In this document: positions 61,588 to 64,000 of the stretch, piece after piece | How the letters are laid out: the number at the start of each line of letters is the position of its first letter | Position numbering within the stretch: the first letter of the stretch is position 1 | Assembly: GCF_000760695.4 (NCBI RefSeq) | Contig: NZ_JHEG04000001.1 | Coordinates: forward strand, 877,834 to 941,833 | Direction of reading: 5' to 3' | Source: Tolypothrix bouteillei VB521301 | Lineage (GTDB): Bacteria > Cyanobacteriota > Cyanobacteriia > Cyanobacteriales > Nostocaceae | Length of the DNA stretch: 64,000 nucleotides | Notes under the pieces: model-generated | The model's database searches: none | What the model was told of the DNA's origin: nothing | What the model saw: the letters and a program-made list of their open reading frames with translations, nothing else | Translations under genes and position numbers: made by a program

Positions 61588-62670
61588 ATGGCGTCTATCT
61601 TACATCCCTTACGGATTGGCAAACATATTATCCGCTATCCCATTGTTCAAGGTGCAATGGCAGTAAGGGTCTCTGGCGCAAAGCTTGCTGGAGCAGTTGC
61701 CAATGCAGGTGGAGTAGGTACCATTGCCACGCTGGGGTTGGGGTTGCATTCTCCCTATTTTCATCAACGCAAACGAGGCAACTTTTTTGAGGTAAATCGA
61801 CTGGCTTTGATAGATGAACTGACCGAAGCCCGCACCATTAGCCCGAATGGAGCGATTGGGGTTAATATTCTTGTTGCCACCAAAGATTATCCCGTGTTGG
61901 TTCAGACAGCTGCTGCTTGTGGAGCAAATTTGATTGTAACAGGAGCTGGATTGCCTCTGACTTTACCAATGTACACTACAGATTATCCCGATGTGGCATT
62001 AGTACCAAGCATATCTAACTTGCTCTCAGCCCAAATCATCTGTGAAACTTGGCAAAATCAATATAATCGACTCCCCGATGCCTTGATTGTCAAAAATTGT
62101 CAGATGGTTGGAGGGCATTTCACGCAGTGTGAGAATATTGGCTCTCCAGAATTCTCGATTGAGTCCCTCATTTCTCAGCTGCGAGATTATTTGGAACAAC
62201 AGATGGGTGTCAAAATTCCGTTAATTGTCACGGGAGGAATTTGGGATCGAACCGATATCGATCGCATATTAGCCATTGGAGCAGACGGCGTACAAATCGG
62301 TACTCGCTTCATTACCACAGAAGAATGCGATGCCGATCGACGTTATAAAGACTTCCATCTCAAAGCCTGTTCAGAAGATATTGTCACTGTGCCCAGTCCC
62401 GTAGGAAAACCCACTCGTGCTTTACGTAATCCCTTTACAGAGCAGGCAATGGCTGGCTCATCAACAGCACTGGAGCAGCGATGTATTGCTAATTGTTTAG
62501 AGTCGTGTTTGTGTCGAGACACTGGAAAAACTTATTGTCTTCTCCAAGCGCTTGCTAAAGCTGCATCTGGGGATGTAGAGCGTGGTTTAATTTTTTCTGG
62601 AGCCAATGTTAGGTACGCTGAACGGATCGTGTCCGTCAAAGAACTGATGGCAGTGTTAACCCAACAGTAG
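61588..62670 (+). CDS. Nitronate monooxygenase/2-nitropropane dioxygenase-like flavin enzyme
   Basis: 360 residues from the ATG at 61588, RBS AAGGAA. It is a TIM-barrel NAD(P)H-dependent flavin oxidoreductase: IRYPIVQGAMAVRVSGAKLAGA, IGVNILVATKDYP, VKNCQMVGGHFT, PLIVTGGIWDRTDIDRILAIGADGVQIGTRF. The His in GGHFT is the catalytic base of nitronate monooxygenases. The C-terminal part (CLESCLCRDTGKTYCLLQAL) is Cys-rich, resembling the extended FabK/YrpB-like group rather than classical NMO. It may oxidise a nitronate or reduce an enoyl/quinone substrate; the true substrate is unknown. It may be regulated with the upstream ArsR. Confidence 0.8.
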   Translation: MASILHPLRIGKHIIRYPIVQGAMAVRVSGAKLAGAVANAGGVGTIATLGLGLHSPYFHQRKRGNFFEVNRLALIDELTEARTISPNGAIGVNILVATKDYPVLVQTAAACGANLIVTGAGLPLTLPMYTTDYPDVALVPSISNLLSAQIICETWQNQYNRLPDALIVKNCQMVGGHFTQCENIGSPEFSIESLISQLRDYLEQQMGVKIPLIVTGGIWDRTDIDRILAIGADGVQIGTRFITTEECDADRRYKDFHLKACSEDIVTVPSPVGKPTRALRNPFTEQAMAGSSTALEQRCIANCLESCLCRDTGKTYCLLQALAKAASGDVERGLIFSGANVRYAERIVSVKELMAVLTQQ

Positions 62671-62742
62671 AAGACAATGCTCTCAAAGATCGTTGTCCAT
62701 AGTAAGAACGTGCTTGACTTATAAAATCAAAGGTTGAATGAT

Positions 62743-63456
62743 ATGGATGTAGAGCAAATTCTCAAACTTTATTCTGCTGGAGAACGAAGCTTTCAACGAG
62801 TTAATTTGCAAGAAGCAGAGTTAACCAATGTAAACCTTGTAGCTTCAGACTTTAGCTATGCTGATTTACGCCAAACACGACTGGGTAAAACCAACTTTAG
62901 CCAAGCTTGTCTGCGCGAAGCAAACTTGAGTGAAGCTATTCTCTGGGGAGTGGATTTGAGTGAGGCTGATTTATATCGTGCTATTTTGCGTGAGGCTGAT
63001 TTGACAGGTGCAAAGTTAATTCAGACACGTTTGGATGAAGCCAACTTAATCAAAGCTAGTCTATGTGGTGCTAATTTGAATGCTGTTAAGCTTTCTGGTT
63101 CTTTGCTAGTTCAAGCAGACCTCCGTCCGAGTTCCAACCAGCGAACAGATTTGGGATATGGGATTTTAAGCGGGGCTGATTTAAGTTATGCCGATCTAAG
63201 AGCGGCTTTACTGCATCATGCTAATTTAGATGGAGCAAAGTTGTGTCGGGCAGATTTGAGTCGGACAATACAATGGGGAGATTTGGCAACGGATCTAACT
63301 GAAGCTAGTTTGCAAGGTGCAGACTTAAGTTACGCCAATTTAACAGGTGCGGTTTTGCGAAAGGCTAATTTGCAAGGCGCAGACTTAACCGGAGTGATTC
63401 TCACAGATGCCGATCTCCAGGGTGCTATTTTGCCTGATGGTACCATTCACAATTGA
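62743..63456 (+). CDS. Pentapeptide repeat protein
   Basis: 237 residues from the ATG at 62743 with AAAGG before it. The protein is mainly a right-handed beta-helix of A(D/N)LXX units (LREANLSEAILWGVDLSEAD and similar), about 40 repeats. One break (DLRPSSNQRTDLGYGILSGAD, around residue 130) interrupts the helix. No signal peptide. Pentapeptide proteins are abundant in cyanobacteria; some mimic DNA and protect gyrase, but most functions are unknown. It lies 72 bp downstream of the flavin enzyme gene, possibly in the same operon. Confidence 0.88.
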   Translation: MDVEQILKLYSAGERSFQRVNLQEAELTNVNLVASDFSYADLRQTRLGKTNFSQACLREANLSEAILWGVDLSEADLYRAILREADLTGAKLIQTRLDEANLIKASLCGANLNAVKLSGSLLVQADLRPSSNQRTDLGYGILSGADLSYADLRAALLHHANLDGAKLCRADLSRTIQWGDLATDLTEASLQGADLSYANLTGAVLRKANLQGADLTGVILTDADLQGAILPDGTIHN

Positions 63457-63734
63457 ATTTTTGCCACAAGCCAGCAGGAGAGGGAGGTGTGTCGCACTCA
63501 TTTAAAGATATCACTTGTTTGTGGGACAAGGGATACAAGGGAGAGAATACTGGCTCTATTTTTTGTCTGTACTTCCAACAATCCTTTACGACCAGATTGT
63601 TGCACGCAATATAAAGATGAAACTTTTGCAAGGGTTACACCAGCTTAAAAGCATATTTTAACTAAGCTATGTATATACCCTCGTGCAAGGTACATCACAT
63701 TCTGTAAGTACCTTGCAACAAAATCGTCCCTTCT
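63457..63734. other. Intergenic region between convergent genes
   Basis: About 280 bp. It includes GGGACAAGGGATACAAGGGAGA (63521-63542), a piece of the dispersed GGGAGACAA repeat, and GCAAGGTAC / GTACCTTGC arms (63684-63718), a hairpin that could terminate both genes. Confidence 0.4.
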
Positions 63735-64000
63735 TCACCGAACTGTGAAGCGTAATGCTTCAGTATCAATTGGTTTTATCAAGTAAACCAACAGCAAATT
63801 CCAAATAATTGCGATCGCAAGGGGAAGTTTGCGAAGAAGTTTCACAACTTTGGGTTGGGAACTGCGATCGACTTCCACCAATTTTAAGTTGTAGTCTGAG
63901 CAGCGTTGTAAAAGTGGAAAAAACTTTGGATGTTCGGTATTCAGCATGACCGGAAAGGCTCGACCAGCCGTTTCGTTTGTCTTGCGAACAACTTGACGGT
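63735..64000 (-). CDS. acsF: Mg-protoporphyrin IX monomethyl ester oxidative cyclase (AcsF/ChlA), C-terminal part
   Basis: The last 87 residues; the start lies beyond the window. KTNETAGRAFPVMLNTEHPK, FFPLLQRCSDYNLKLVE and the end NLLLVYLIKPIDTEALRFTVR fit the C-terminus of AcsF, the diiron enzyme that forms ring E of chlorophyll. Cyanobacteria usually have two copies, and the second (ChlA-II) is expressed in low oxygen. Its setting here, near an ArsR gene and a psbA relic, suggests the low-oxygen copy, but the available part cannot decide it. The Tyr-Asp-rich details differ slightly from the common form (RFTVR instead of RGTVR). Confidence 0.8.
   Translation of the reverse strand, partial: RQVVRKTNETAGRAFPVMLNTEHPKFFPLLQRCSDYNLKLVEVDRSSQPKVVKLLRKLPLAIAIIWNLLLVYLIKPIDTEALRFTVR

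Overview
The window looks like chromosomal DNA of a filamentous, probably heterocyst-forming, cyanobacterium. The signs are the dense HIP1 octamer GCGATCGC on both strands, the 7-bp tandem repeats (TTAGTAG / TAATGGC type) of heterocystous genomes, cyanobacterial families (DUF4327, DUF928, CHASE2 cyclase, CHAT-TPR, CP12, AcsF, cyanobacterial-type D1) and a nif-specific ferredoxin III. No rRNA, tRNA or CRISPR array was seen.

Layout. 0-6.5 kb: the end of a LysR regulator, nif-type ferredoxin fdxB, a cytochrome c oxidase operon (ctaC-ctaD-ctaE), a helical protein, a cysteine-dioxygenase-like cupin and a NifO/ArsC-like protein; this resembles a nitrogen-fixation/heterocyst respiration island. 6.5-12.5 kb: mobile repeats, then a RiPP cluster: a Nif11-leader precursor with a GG cleavage site, a radical SAM/SPASM enzyme, an unrecognised protein with possible metal ligands, and two paralogous JmjC/cupin oxygenases, the second shortened next to a dispersed repeat. 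13-28.5 kb: a Uma2 nuclease, then an NHLP-type peptide export locus (both ABC transporters, one with a C39 peptidase domain, plus the HlyD-like subunit) interleaved with a CHAT-TPR protein, a CHASE2 cyclase, a DUF928 protein and a double cyclic-nucleotide-fold protein. The C39 transporter could cleave the Nif11 leader, so the two regions may form one pathway.

28.5-39 kb: candidate small RNAs that share a promoter motif and terminator, a sulfatase with its formylglycine-generating enzyme, a methanethiol methyltransferase-like protein, a kinase fragment, an SDR and an FHA-PrsW fusion with 45-bp tandem repeats. 39-51.3 kb: a large two-component region: a triple-receiver diguanylate cyclase, an OmpR-type regulator with Hpt and two extra receivers, a 1569-aa multi-PAS kinase with a bilin-type GAF domain, single receivers, a collapsed phytochrome-like hybrid kinase and a REC-GAF kinase.

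53-64 kb: a stress/low-oxygen-like block: DUF4327, PEP synthase, CBS-CP12 fusion, ribosome hibernation factor, 6-phosphofructokinase, glutamate-cysteine ligase family, ArsR, nitronate monooxygenase-like enzyme, pentapeptide protein and the end of AcsF. Several members are broken: pfkA carries a frameshift and a stop, the ligase has two in-frame stops, and only about 40 codons of a psbA copy remain. An 11-bp direct-repeat promoter motif (consensus about CYTCACAAYTTCCTCAAAGT) precedes most of the genes between 53 and 59.5 kb, and a relative of it precedes the small-RNA candidates at 28.6-29.1 kb. This points to an undescribed regulon, possibly controlled by an OmpR-family regulator.
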